Of a stretch of DNA of 64,000 nt, positions 17,048-25,436 are shown one piece after another (positions within the stretch are counted from its first letter, which is position 1; every line of letters begins with the position of its first letter). The DNA comes from Cryobacterium sp. Y29 (GTDB taxonomy: Bacteria; Actinomycetota; Actinomycetes; Actinomycetales; Microbacteriaceae). The stretch is taken from the NCBI RefSeq assembly GCF_002929825.1, contig NZ_PJJN01000031.1:124001-188000 (forward strand), written 5' to 3'. The notes under the pieces were generated by a model. The model had not been told where the DNA came from. It was given only the letters and a program-made list of their open reading frames with translations, and made no database searches. A program made the translations under genes and the position numbers.

Positions 17048-18613
17048 TCAGCTTTCGTTCAGGGGTTCAGGGGTGATGGCGAGAAAGCGGATGCGTGCGC
17101 CGGTGCCGAGTTGAGCCGCCTTGTCCAGGTCGGTATGCAGCACCACGCCGAGCACGGGGTAGCCGCCCGTGACCGGGTGGTCGGCGAGGAACAACACCGG
17201 AAGGCCCGAGGCGGGCAGCTGGATGGCGCCGGATACGGTGCCCTCGCTCGGCAGTTCGCCGCCGCGCGCGCGTTCGAGGGCTCGCCCGTCGAGGCGCAGG
17301 CCGATGCGGTTGGACTGCGCGGTGACGGCCCAGTCGGTGCGGTCGAAATCAGCGAGCGTGTCGGCGCTGAACCAGTCGGCGCGGGGGCCGGGAATGTAGC
17401 GCAGCACGGTCACTGCGGCCGGCGGGTCGACCGCGGGTTCAGCGGCACCGACCACGCTCGATGGCGGAGCCGGCAGCACGCGCAGTGCGGTGCCGGCCAG
17501 AAGCGGCGCCGGCCCGATTCCCGACATCGAGTCGCTCGAGCGGCTGCCGAGCACGAGCGGCAGGTCGAAGCCACCGCGCACGGCGACATAGCTGCGCACG
17601 CCCGACACGGGGGCGTCGAGGGTCAGCCGTTCGCCGACGTGCAACGCGAACGGCGCGTCGGTAGGCACGACGCGGGGGCCGGCATCCGTTCTGTCGATCG
17701 TAATGAGAACGGATGCCCCCGCTACCGCGAGAACCTGCTCGGTGCGCGCGTCGAGCACGAGGCCGCCGAGGGCGTTTTCGAGTACGGCGGCGGAGGCGAG
17801 GTTACCGACCAGCCGGTTGGCGCGGCGCAGGGCTCCGCGGTCGAGGGCGCCGGCGCCAGCCACGCCGAGGTGGGCCAGGCCCGGGCGGCCGAGATCCTGC
17901 ACGGTGGTCTGCGGCCCGGGTTGTACGACGACGAGGTCGGCCGGGAGGTCGACGACGTCGGTGCCGATGGCCGTCGGCGCAGCGCGCACGAACTCACGCA
18001 CGGCGCGAAACTGTACCCGACTGCCGGGTTGGATGAGGGCCGGCTGGTCGCGGTCGAGGTTCCACAGGGCAGCATCCGTGCGGCCGATCAGCTGCCAGCC
18101 ACCGGGAGTGACCTGCGGATAGACCGCCGAGTAGGCGTCGGCGAGCGCCACCGAACCGGCCGGCACGGCCCCCCGCGGAGTGCTGCGTCGGGCGACCCGC
18201 AGGCGGTCGTCGCCGACGAGGTACGCGAAGCCGGGGGCGAAACCGCCGAACGCTGCGGTCCACAACTGCCCGGTGTGCGCCGCGATCACGCCGTCTGGAC
18301 CGAGGCCGGTGAGTTCGCCGACCTCGTCGAGATCGCCCCCGTCGTAGATGACGTCGATGATCACGAGCCCCTCGTGCGCGCTGGCGACCGTGTGCGGTTC
18401 GATCGCGCGCAGCAGCTGAGCAAAGCCGCGTGCGGATGCCGCTGAGTCGGCCGTCACCAGCACGGTTTCGGCGGCGGCGACGAGGTCTACCTGGCCGGGC
18501 AGCGGATACTCGCGCAGTGCTTCGTATAGCCCGAGCACCTCGCTGAGGCTGCCGAGCTGCACGAGCACGGCCCGGTCGCCGACCGGCCGGATGGATCGAA
18601 TACGGGAGGGCAT
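17048..18613 (-). CDS. pxpBC: 5-oxoprolinase subunits B and C fused (PxpB-PxpC, KipI-KipA)
   Basis: This 521-residue fusion joins two proteins that are separate in Bacillus and E. coli. Residues 1 to about 210 are PxpB/KipI-like (GDRAVLVQLG, FGGFAPGFAYL, PRGAVPAGSVA, TPGGWQLIG). Residues about 215 to 521 are PxpC/KipA-like (GPQTTVQDLGRPGLAHLGV, DRGALRRANRLVGN, GVRSYVAVRGG, LGSRSSD). With PxpA the complex hydrolyses 5-oxoproline to glutamate using ATP. The genes before and after are only 3 nt away. The C part is also annotated in many genomes as a biotin-dependent carboxyltransferase-like domain. Confidence 0.9.
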   Translation of the reverse strand: MPSRIRSIRPVGDRAVLVQLGSLSEVLGLYEALREYPLPGQVDLVAAAETVLVTADSAASARGFAQLLRAIEPHTVASAHEGLVIIDVIYDGGDLDEVGELTGLGPDGVIAAHTGQLWTAAFGGFAPGFAYLVGDDRLRVARRSTPRGAVPAGSVALADAYSAVYPQVTPGGWQLIGRTDAALWNLDRDQPALIQPGSRVQFRAVREFVRAAPTAIGTDVVDLPADLVVVQPGPQTTVQDLGRPGLAHLGVAGAGALDRGALRRANRLVGNLASAAVLENALGGLVLDARTEQVLAVAGASVLITIDRTDAGPRVVPTDAPFALHVGERLTLDAPVSGVRSYVAVRGGFDLPLVLGSRSSDSMSGIGPAPLLAGTALRVLPAPPSSVVGAAEPAVDPPAAVTVLRYIPGPRADWFSADTLADFDRTDWAVTAQSNRIGLRLDGRALERARGGELPSEGTVSGAIQLPASGLPVLFLADHPVTGGYPVLGVVLHTDLDKAAQLGTGARIRFLAITPEPLNES

Positions 18614-18616
18614 CCG

Positions 18617-19375
18617 CTATACGAAACTAGCGATGGAGACGCCGGCACCCAGCAGCGCGGAACGCACCGCTTCGGCGAGGCGCACCGCGTCAGGGGTGTC
18701 GCCGTGCAGGCAGATGCTCGTCGCCGGCACGGCGATGACCGAGCCGTCGATGGCGACCACAGTGCCGTCGAGGGCGAGGCGAACGACCTGCGCGGTCACC
18801 GCCTCGACCGAGTGCAGCACGGCTCCCGGCAGTGTGCGCGACACGAGACTGCCATCGGGGTTGTAGGCGCGGTCGGCGAAGGCCTCGGACACGGTGCGCA
18901 GGCCGGCGGCCCGGGCGAGGCGTTCGATGTCGCTGTTGGGCAGCACCATCAGCGGCAGCGTCGAGTCGACGGCGAGTACGGCGTCGACCACGGCCTGCGC
19001 CTGCACCGGGTGGTGAGCGATGGTGTTGTAGAGGGCGCCGTGCGGTTTCACGTAACGCACCGCGGTGCCGGCGGCGCGCGCGAGGGCCTGCACGGCGCCG
19101 ATCTGGTAGATCACATCGTTGCTGAGTTCGGCTGCATCCATCTCGATGAAACGTCGGCCGAAGCCGGCCAGATCGCGGTAACCGGGGTGTGCGCCCACCG
19201 TGACGCCGGCAGCGGCGGCCGCGGAGCAGGTCGCGCGAATAGTCGTGGGATCGCCGGCGTGGAACCCGCCCGCCACGTTGACGCTCGTGACCGAGGCGAT
19301 GATGGCGGCGTCGTCGCCGAAGGTCCAGTTGCCGAAGGACTCTCCGACGTCGCTGTTCAAATCGATGGTTGCCAT
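18617..19375 (-). CDS. pxpA: 5-oxoprolinase subunit A (LamB/YcsF family)
   Basis: This 252-residue protein carries the complete LamB/YcsF signature: [12 protein letters not shown] at the N-terminus, [42 protein letters not shown] and the C-terminal LHGDTPDAV. It is the ATP-dependent ring-opening subunit that with PxpB and PxpC turns 5-oxo-L-proline into L-glutamate. It starts at an ATG 5 nt after the DUF2891 stop and ends 3 nt before the PxpBC start, so it is in the middle of a tight operon. The length is normal for the family. Confidence 0.95.
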   Translation of the reverse strand: MATIDLNSDVGESFGNWTFGDDAAIIASVTSVNVAGGFHAGDPTTIRATCSAAAAAGVTVGAHPGYRDLAGFGRRFIEMDAAELSNDVIYQIGAVQALARAAGTAVRYVKPHGALYNTIAHHPVQAQAVVDAVLAVDSTLPLMVLPNSDIERLARAAGLRTVSEAFADRAYNPDGSLVSRTLPGAVLHSVEAVTAQVVRLALDGTVVAIDGSVIAVPATSICLHGDTPDAVRLAEAVRSALLGAGVSIASFV

Positions 19376-19380
19376 AGGTT

Positions 19381-20454
19381 CTATGCTGCCGTATCGGTCG
19401 AGTTTGTCAGAGCGGATGCCGATAACAGCGCATCCCAGGCGAAGGTTGCAAGCCAGTGCGAGGACATGAACTCCGGCGCCACGACGGCCGCGAGTCCGGC
19501 CCGAAGCAGGGGGTCCCTGGCGGCGTCCAGGGCCGCCACTGTCGGTGCCGACTCCGGCGTCTGGCCCAGCGCGGCGAGAATGCGCGTCACCTGTCCGGCG
19601 CGGGAGAGGTTCAGCCCGTGCAGGTGCACGAGATATCCGTCGGTCTCGTCGGTGACCCGAAACGGGCGCACGATGCGCGAATCGGCCGTCAGGCGGGGCA
19701 GGAACGATGCGAACCAGGCGGCGAATTGCTCGGGCGCCAGTACTCGGCGCAGCAGGTCAGCCTCGCTCAGCCCGGCGGAGAGAAAGTCCTGGCCGCTCAT
19801 TTCCCAGTCACCGGGCCAGTCGGCATCCGCGTGGAACCAGGTGAGGGCCGCGGTTTCGCAGGCCAGAGCAGCGTCGGCGCGGTCGAGAGCTCGAAAAGCG
19901 TCGAGCAGCAGGCCGAGCCCGAACGCCGAGTTGGTGTGCAGACCATGACGCACCGGCCATTCGGCTTTTTCCACCCAGGCCATGAACAGTTCGGCCACGA
20001 TGTCGACGATCGGATCGAGAGCGGATGCCCACCCACGAACCTCGGCGTCGGTCGACGCCGCGCAGGTGGCCGCAAGCCGGACCAGCCAGGCCCAGCCATA
20101 GGGTCGTTCCCAGCTGGGGTTGGCAAGCAGATACGCGCCCTCGACGCGCAGCTTCTCGGCCGTGAGGTTGGCGCCGATCGCCTGACGGAGGGCGGCGTCC
20201 CGCTCGCGGTCCAGACCGTGCTCGAGCAGCATCACGCCCAGGGCGTGCATGTGCACGCAGGAATGCCAGTCGAAGGAGGTGTAGAAGGCCGGGTGAATCT
20301 GCTCGGGCGTTGGTCGGTCATCCGCTGAATGCGTCGTGTGGTGGGCCGAGTGCGGATAGGGCCTGGCCAGATTGTCGAGAACGACGTCGGCGTACGTCGG
20401 GGCCAGCCCACCCAGTAGCGCGGGTGCGTCGAGAACGGTTGGTGCGTCGGGCAT
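19381..20454 (-). CDS. DUF2891 family protein in the 5-oxoprolinase operon
   Basis: This 357-residue soluble protein is recognisable as DUF2891 by its Trp/His-rich helical segments: [19 protein letters not shown] near residues 53-71, [27 protein letters not shown], and [20 protein letters not shown]. It resembles an alpha/alpha-barrel with clustered His, Asp and Trp that could form an active site. The function is unknown. It lies 5 nt upstream of pxpA, so it is co-transcribed with 5-oxoprolinase, suggesting a role in uptake, release or modification of pyroglutamyl compounds. That is inference only. Confidence 0.8.
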   Translation of the reverse strand: MPDAPTVLDAPALLGGLAPTYADVVLDNLARPYPHSAHHTTHSADDRPTPEQIHPAFYTSFDWHSCVHMHALGVMLLEHGLDRERDAALRQAIGANLTAEKLRVEGAYLLANPSWERPYGWAWLVRLAATCAASTDAEVRGWASALDPIVDIVAELFMAWVEKAEWPVRHGLHTNSAFGLGLLLDAFRALDRADAALACETAALTWFHADADWPGDWEMSGQDFLSAGLSEADLLRRVLAPEQFAAWFASFLPRLTADSRIVRPFRVTDETDGYLVHLHGLNLSRAGQVTRILAALGQTPESAPTVAALDAARDPLLRAGLAAVVAPEFMSSHWLATFAWDALLSASALTNSTDTAA

Positions 20455-20477
20455 GGTGCTCCACTTCGTTGTGCGGT

Positions 20478-20882
20478 TTAGAAAGCGAGAAAGTACATCA
20501 GGGCAACGTTGACGCCGAGCATGGGCACGCCGGTGCCGACCTGGGCCTTGATCACACCGTACTTATCCTTCATTTCCAGCAGGGCGGAGGGAACGAGGTT
20601 GAAGTTGGCCGCCATGGGCGTGATCAGCGTGCCGCAGAAACCGGACAGCATGCCGATGGCGAAGACGGCGGCCGGGTTGCCGTCGAAGATCTGAACGAGT
20701 ACGGGCCAGCCGATCGCGGCGGTCATGATCGGGAATGCCGCGAAGGCATTGCCCATCAGCGCCGTGAACAGGAACATGCCCACGCTGACCAGCAACACAC
20801 CAATCAGTACGAGCATATTTCTCCCAATAGCGCCCGCGTGCCCGGGTGCGCCAAACAAACCCGTGATCACCGGGGGTATTGC
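20478..20882 (-). pseudogene. DUF979 permease remnant (C-terminal third only)
   Basis: The frame encodes about 130 residues matching the C-terminal part of DUF979 membrane proteins: MGNAFAAFPIMTAAIG, AIGMLSGFCGTLITPMAANF and SALLEMKDKYGVIKAQ. Full members are about 300 residues and normally pair with a DUF969 partner, which is absent. An in-frame TGA at 20883-20885 cuts the frame just upstream, yet the putative operator and promoter region remain about 50 nt further up. This looks like a deletion that removed DUF969 and most of DUF979. A short product from the GTG at 20870 or ATG at 20816 could still be made. Confidence 0.75.
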
Positions 20883-20931
20883 TCACCATTTTTGAGCGGA
20901 TGCCCGATCAGCGTTTTGCAGAGCCTATCGA

Positions 20932-20944
20932 ATTGTTGAACAAT
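20932..20944. promoter_or_regulatory. Palindromic operator, probable GntR-family site (copy 2)
   Basis: ATTGTTGAACAAT is a perfect 6-1-6 palindrome, identical to the core of the site at 12505-12519. It lies upstream of the leftward operon that begins with the DUF979 remnant and contains pxpA, pxpBC and gntR. Confidence 0.7.
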
Positions 20945-21080
20945 CGTACAAGCTTAAGCCGTAACTTCTCCTGCCCCCGCTCGCTCGATCGCGTCAAATC
21001 TAAGAGATTTCTCACGATTGCCTTGGTCCGGGCTTAGCTGCGAGCGCCACACTGATGAGGCATTGCCGATGGGAGGCCTC

Positions 21081-21542
21081 ATGAACGCTCGCAATATCTG
21101 GACTCGACCGCTGCTCTGGATCGCCGGCGCGGGGGTGGGGGCGGTTCTGCTCGTAGCCCTGGCTTCGGTTCTGGCCGATTCGCTCGCGATCGCAGAGCAA
21201 CCGGGGCGATCCATCGACGTTCCGGCGGTGTCTGTGCAGCCGAGCGGGGCATCCACTGGGGCGGCGACACCGGATTCAACGCCGAGCGCTGAACCGACGG
21301 GCGCTGCACCGACGAGCACCGAACCAACGGACACTGACCCCACGGACACTGACCCAACGGACACCGAACCGACCGTCCCCAGCGCCGCCCCCGAAGTCGT
21401 ACCCGAAGTCGTTCCCGAAGTCGTTCCCGCTCAGGATCCCGTCGTCGTGGACGATCATGGCGGTGACAACCCCGATCACAATGACGATATCGGCGTTGAC
21501 GATTCCGGCGGAAGCTCCGGTTCGGTCCGCAAGAGCGGCTGA
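21081..21542 (+). CDS. Membrane-anchored acidic repeat protein
   Basis: This 153-residue protein has a short basic N-terminus, one hydrophobic helix (about residues 10-33) acting as a signal or anchor, and a low-complexity exported tail. The tail has tandem PTDTD/TEPT units (about residues 75-100), then PEVV repeats (EVVPEVVPEVVP), then an Asp/Asn/Gly/Ser-rich end. The function is unknown; such tails act as wall spacers or cation-binding segments. The start at 21081 was chosen because GGGAGG lies 5 nt before this ATG. A perfect 24-bp palindrome follows the stop. Confidence 0.65.
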   Translation: MNARNIWTRPLLWIAGAGVGAVLLVALASVLADSLAIAEQPGRSIDVPAVSVQPSGASTGAATPDSTPSAEPTGAAPTSTEPTDTDPTDTDPTDTEPTVPSAAPEVVPEVVPEVVPAQDPVVVDDHGGDNPDHNDDIGVDDSGGSSGSVRKSG

Positions 21543-21547
21543 TCCCT

Positions 21548-21571
21548 GTGCATGAGAGCGCTCTCATGCAC
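21548..21571. promoter_or_regulatory. Perfect 24-bp palindrome, LacI-type operator candidate
   Basis: GTGCATGAGAGC is followed directly by its exact complement GCTCTCATGCAC. The core TGAGAGCGCTCTCA has the central CG and symmetry typical of LacI/CcpA-family operators. It lies about 100 nt before the secreted acidic protein gene at 21673. With no loop it is a poor RNA terminator. Confidence 0.6.
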
Positions 21572-21672
21572 TTCTCGTGCCGGTCTTATCGGCGTGCGGT
21601 TAGTTGATCTTGTGGAGATAGACACCACGACATCAACCCTCCGCTTACCCGGCGCAGACGAAAGGTCACCCC

Positions 21673-22143
21673 ATGTTTCAGATGAAGAAGAAGCACACCA
21701 TCACCCTCGCAACCCTCGGCCTCGCCGGGTTGATGTCGGTCGGCGTGATCGCCGCCCAGGCGAACACCGCCCCGAACGTCGTGGCTCCCACCAGCGTGTC
21801 GAGCAGCAGCCCAGTCGCTACAGGTACGCCCGATGCCCCCGACGACAGTGACGGGCGCGTCGGCAACGGCAACGACGATCAGTTCGATGACGCGATCAGT
21901 GACGATGTGAACGACGCCCCGGACGACAGTGACGGACGCATCGGCTCCGGCCAAGGCGCCGCCGACGTGAACGACGCCCCCGATGACAGCGACGGCCGAG
22001 TCGACAGCAACTCCGGCTCCGGCAACGCGGTCACAGTCGACGACTCCAGCAACTCAGGCGGCGGTGACTCCGGACACGATGACTACAACGACAACAGCAA
22101 TTCCGGAAGTGACAACTCCGGCCACGGCAGCGATCACGAGTAA
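21673..22143 (+). CDS. Secreted acidic protein with DAPDDSDGR repeats
   Basis: This 156-residue protein has an export signal (MKKKHTITLATLGLAGLMSV, cleavage after about AQA) and a highly acidic mature part. The ten-residue unit DAPDDSDGRV/I occurs three times, and the tail is rich in Asp, Asn, Gly, Ser and His. The repeats resemble Ca-binding acidic loops but do not match an EF-hand or dockerin exactly. The function is unknown. A GACGAAAGGTC stretch precedes the ATG. It converges with the two-component regulator at 22173. Confidence 0.72.
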   Translation: MFQMKKKHTITLATLGLAGLMSVGVIAAQANTAPNVVAPTSVSSSSPVATGTPDAPDDSDGRVGNGNDDQFDDAISDDVNDAPDDSDGRIGSGQGAADVNDAPDDSDGRVDSNSGSGNAVTVDDSSNSGGGDSGHDDYNDNSNSGSDNSGHGSDHE

Positions 22144-22172
22144 CCCGCTCAGCCGCTGAATGGGCTGTCGGC

Positions 22173-22829
22173 TCAGGTGAGTCGGTAGCCCATTCCGCGT
22201 ACCGTCTCAATGCGGTCCGCACCGAACTTGGCGCGCAGGTACCCCACGTAAACGTCGACGATGTTCGATCCGGGGTCGAAATCGTAGCCCCAGACTCGGC
22301 TGAGCAACTGTTCCCGGCTCAGCACCTGGTCGGCGTGGCGCAGAAATTCTTCGGCGAGCGCGAACTCCCGGGCCGAGAGATCAACCTGCCGGTTCCCCAA
22401 CGTCGCCCGCCGGGTACGCAGGTTGAGCTGCAGTCCGGCGACGCTGAGTACGGTGCTCGTCTCGCGCGGGGCTTCCGCCATGCGCAGGCGCACCCGCGCC
22501 AGCAGTTCGTCAAACCGAAACGGTTTCGACATGTAGTCGTTGGCGCCGCCCTCGAGGCTCGCCAGGGTGTCTTCGGCCGAGTCGCGAGCGGTCAACACGA
22601 CCACGGGCAGCTCCGACCCGTCGGCCCGCAGCTGTCGTAGCACCTCGTAGCCGTCGAGTCCAGGCAGCCCGATGTCCAGAATCAGCAGGTCGAACCCGCC
22701 GGTGATGGAGTAGTCGAGGGCGTCCGTTCCGGTGCGCACCACCACGGTGGAGAACCCGGCGGCGACGAGTCCCTTCTCAATGAAACTGGCGATGCGGTCT
22801 TCGTCTTCGGCGATCAGAATGCGGCTCAC
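22173..22829 (-). CDS. Two-component response regulator, OmpR/PhoB family
   Basis: This 218-residue response regulator has a receiver domain with the acidic pair EDED, phosphoacceptor Asp52 in LLILDIGLPG and conserved Lys in MSKPF, followed by a winged-helix DNA-binding domain with SAREFALAEEFLRH and ETVRGMGYRL. Its stop is on the left and its start overlaps the stop of the kinase gene by 4 nt on the right. The kinase is therefore upstream and the pair is coupled, the reverse of the usual regulator-first order. The regulon is unknown; the neighbouring secreted protein and protease genes are candidates. Confidence 0.93.
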   Translation of the reverse strand: MSRILIAEDEDRIASFIEKGLVAAGFSTVVVRTGTDALDYSITGGFDLLILDIGLPGLDGYEVLRQLRADGSELPVVVLTARDSAEDTLASLEGGANDYMSKPFRFDELLARVRLRMAEAPRETSTVLSVAGLQLNLRTRRATLGNRQVDLSAREFALAEEFLRHADQVLSREQLLSRVWGYDFDPGSNIVDVYVGYLRAKFGADRIETVRGMGYRLT

Positions 22830-24289
22830 AAGCGGATGTCCTTTTGGTCGGGTGTCGCAGGCGCCGAGTCGGCGGGGAGGTCGATGGTGAACGTAGCGCC
22901 GCCGCCGGGGGTCGGGGAGACTAAAACAGTCCCGCCGTGTGCCTCGGCGATGGCCGCCACGATGGCCAGGCCGAGGCCGGAGCCAGCCGGCCCACGTCCG
23001 CGAGTTCCTCGCTGAAACCGGTCGAAGATGCGCGGCAGCAGTTCGTCACTGACACCCGGGCCGTGATCGCTCACCCAAAGCTGCAGGCGCGGCCGACCGG
23101 CGGCATCCAGTGTGAGAGCGCTGCCGAGCTCGATCACTCCGGTCGGCGCGCCGTGGGTGACCGCGTTGGCGGCCAGTTGCAGCAGCGCCTGCGTCAGCTT
23201 GTCGGCGTCGACGGCCACGACCACGTCGGCCGTCTCCGTAGTGACCCAGCTGTGCGTCGAGAGCGCGCCCGCGTTCTGGCGCACCCGTTCGACCAGCGCG
23301 CCAATATCGGCGGGGTAGCGTTGGGCGAGCGCCGACCGTTCGACCTGTGCCAGAGCGGAGATATCGCGTACCAGGCCACCCATGCGGTCGAGTTCGTCGA
23401 TCGCGAGGTCGCGGGTGGCCGCGACATCGGCCGCGCTACTGGAATTCATCAGCTCGAGATGCCCGCGCACAATGGTGATCGGCGTCTTCAACTCGTGACC
23501 GACATCATCAAGCAGCTGGCGCTGACCGGTGAGCGCTCCCTGCAGGCGGTCGAGCATCTCATTCACGGTCGAGGTCAACGCCGACACGTCGTCGTGGCCA
23601 ACGACGGGGATACGTTCGCTCACATCCGACGCGGTGATGCGCGCGGTCGCTTCGCGCAGGCCACGAATCGGGCGCAGCAGGCGCCCGGCCACAACCCAGC
23701 CGACCAGCCCGACGACCATCAGGGTCGCGAGGCCCACGAAAAGGTAGGTGAGGGACGCCTCGGACACTGGCCGCAGTTCGGCGTTGACATCAAAAGCGGC
23801 AATGAACGTGCCCCGCGCCGGATCGCCATCGACGGAGACCGGCACGAAGACGTAACGCAGCAGCCGGCCCGACGCCGTGACGGTGCCGAGCACGACCTCG
23901 CCCATGGCCGTTTCCGCCACGCTGCGCGCAACCAGCACGTCATCGGCCAGCCGAAAATCGACGGCACGCGGTTCCAGCGCCGCCACCCCATCAATGACGG
24001 CGAGGGTGCTTTCGTTGGTAGCCGGACGTACTCCGGCGATGATGGCACGCAGCGCGCCGCGCACATCGACGGCTGCCGAATCTGCGGCGACGATACGCGC
24101 GTCGTCAACGGTGTCGGTGAGCACCGCGTCGATCTCGATCAATGTGCGTTCGCGCTGCACCACGTAGGCGGTCGTTCCGGCGATCGCCAGTCCGGCCGCG
24201 GTCACGAGCAGAATCGCGGCCAGAATGCGCACGCGCACCGACAACGCGGGGCTTCGTCGCCGTGCGCGCACACCCATCCGGTCCGACAT
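22826..24289 (-). CDS. Sensor histidine kinase (two-component)
   Basis: This 487-residue membrane kinase has a first transmembrane helix at about residues 18-40, an extracytoplasmic sensor region of about 130 residues, a second helix (LFVGLATLMVVGLVGWVVAG) and a HAMP linker. The HisKA phosphoacceptor is in DDVGHELKTPIT. The HATPase domain has LAANAVTH, DHGPGV and GSGLGLAIV. All catalytic boxes are intact. The ATG at 24289 gives a standard N-terminus; the frame continues upstream into the promoter region without a likely start. It is translationally coupled to the regulator. Confidence 0.92.
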   Translation of the reverse strand: MSDRMGVRARRRSPALSVRVRILAAILLVTAAGLAIAGTTAYVVQRERTLIEIDAVLTDTVDDARIVAADSAAVDVRGALRAIIAGVRPATNESTLAVIDGVAALEPRAVDFRLADDVLVARSVAETAMGEVVLGTVTASGRLLRYVFVPVSVDGDPARGTFIAAFDVNAELRPVSEASLTYLFVGLATLMVVGLVGWVVAGRLLRPIRGLREATARITASDVSERIPVVGHDDVSALTSTVNEMLDRLQGALTGQRQLLDDVGHELKTPITIVRGHLELMNSSSAADVAATRDLAIDELDRMGGLVRDISALAQVERSALAQRYPADIGALVERVRQNAGALSTHSWVTTETADVVVAVDADKLTQALLQLAANAVTHGAPTGVIELGSALTLDAAGRPRLQLWVSDHGPGVSDELLPRIFDRFQRGTRGRGPAGSGLGLAIVAAIAEAHGGTVLVSPTPGGGATFTIDLPADSAPATPDQKDIRL

Positions 24290-24455
24290 GCACTCAGTAT
24301 GGCGGGTGCCGCGGTCGGTCGACCATTCGAACGAAAAATGCACCCCAGGTAGGCTGCCCCCATAAAGGGTAGACAACGCGATCACTGCCAAATATTGTAT
24401 TGATACTGGCGGTAAATCAGTTCGCTGGATGTGATCGATAACTGGAGTGAAGCAC

Positions 24456-25436
24456 ATGATGCGTAGCAAAGTTAAGACCGGCGCCCTCTCGGCGCTTCTG
24501 ATCGGCACGTTAGTCGGTGCTGGCGGGTTATTGTCGACCGGCGTAGCAACCGCCGCCAGTGTGCCGGGGGCCGTTATTACGTCTTCCTCGGCGGATGTCG
24601 ACCGCTGGGTCGTCCCACAAACGCAGCAGGGCGGTGACTACTGGACACCGGAACGCATGCAGGGCGCCATACCGGGGGACGTCCTGGTGCAGGACAACAT
24701 TGTGGCCGGGGCGATCGGCGCCGTCGCTGCCGGCGCGACCTCTCTGGTAGCCCCGCAAAAGGCCGACCCCGAGCAGTCGCCGACGGCCTCTCGAGTCTCA
24801 CCCATCTCCCACATCGGCAAGGTCTTCTTCACCCTCGGCGGCACCGACTACGTCTGTTCCGGCAACTCCGTCTCGGCGGTAAATGAGAACACGGTCGTCA
24901 CCGCCGGGCACTGCGTCAACGAAGGCCCCGGCGCTTTCGCGTCACGGCTCACCTTCGTGCCGGCCTATGAAAACGGCTCGGCACCGTTCGGCCAGTGGAA
25001 TGCCACCGAGCTGTACGCTCCCACCCAGTGGAGCAACAACGGTGACATCAGCTATGACACCGGCTTCGCCATCGTGTCCTCACCCACCGGCATGTCATTG
25101 AGCGACAGCGTCGGCGCGTCGGGCGTCACGTTCAACCAGAGCCGTGGCCTCACGTACACCGCCTACGGCTACCCAGCAGCAGCGCCGTTCAACGGTGAGA
25201 CCCTGCAGTCCTGCTACGGCACCGCCACCCCTGACCCCTACGGCCAGAGCCAGTCGCAGGGCATCCCCTGCAACATGACCGGTGGATCGTCGGGCGGCCC
25301 GTGGATGATCGGCAGCGGTTCTACTGGCCTGCAGAACTCGGTCAACAGCTTCGGCTACAACAACATCGCGGACACCATGTTCGGGCCCTACTGGGGGTCG
25401 GTCATCGAGAACACCTATGTCGCGGCATCCGCGTGA
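24456..25436 (+). CDS. Secreted trypsin-like/V8-like serine protease with propeptide
   Basis: This protein of about 326 residues begins with a signal peptide (KTGALSALLIGTLVGAGG, cleavage near ATAAS), then a propeptide region containing YWTPERMQGAIPGD. The S1-type catalytic domain follows, with His in TVVTAGHC, Asp in SYDTGFAIV and Ser in TGGSSGGPW. It is a chymotrypsin-fold protease of the glutamyl endopeptidase-like group and should be exported and processed. Two ATGs follow each other at 24456 and 24459; GGAG lies about 11 nt upstream. Its last 20 nt overlap the small gene at 25417. Confidence 0.9.
   Translation: MMRSKVKTGALSALLIGTLVGAGGLLSTGVATAASVPGAVITSSSADVDRWVVPQTQQGGDYWTPERMQGAIPGDVLVQDNIVAGAIGAVAAGATSLVAPQKADPEQSPTASRVSPISHIGKVFFTLGGTDYVCSGNSVSAVNENTVVTAGHCVNEGPGAFASRLTFVPAYENGSAPFGQWNATELYAPTQWSNNGDISYDTGFAIVSSPTGMSLSDSVGASGVTFNQSRGLTYTAYGYPAAAPFNGETLQSCYGTATPDPYGQSQSQGIPCNMTGGSSGGPWMIGSGSTGLQNSVNSFGYNNIADTMFGPYWGSVIENTYVAASA

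Noticed and set aside
17039-18445. 468-codon frame on + opposite pxpBC
   Set aside because: Antisense shadow; the minus strand encodes the recognisable PxpB-PxpC fusion.
20563-20889. 108-codon frame on - overlapping the DUF979 remnant in another frame
   Set aside because: Arg-rich out-of-frame shadow; the DUF979 motifs are in the neighbouring frame.
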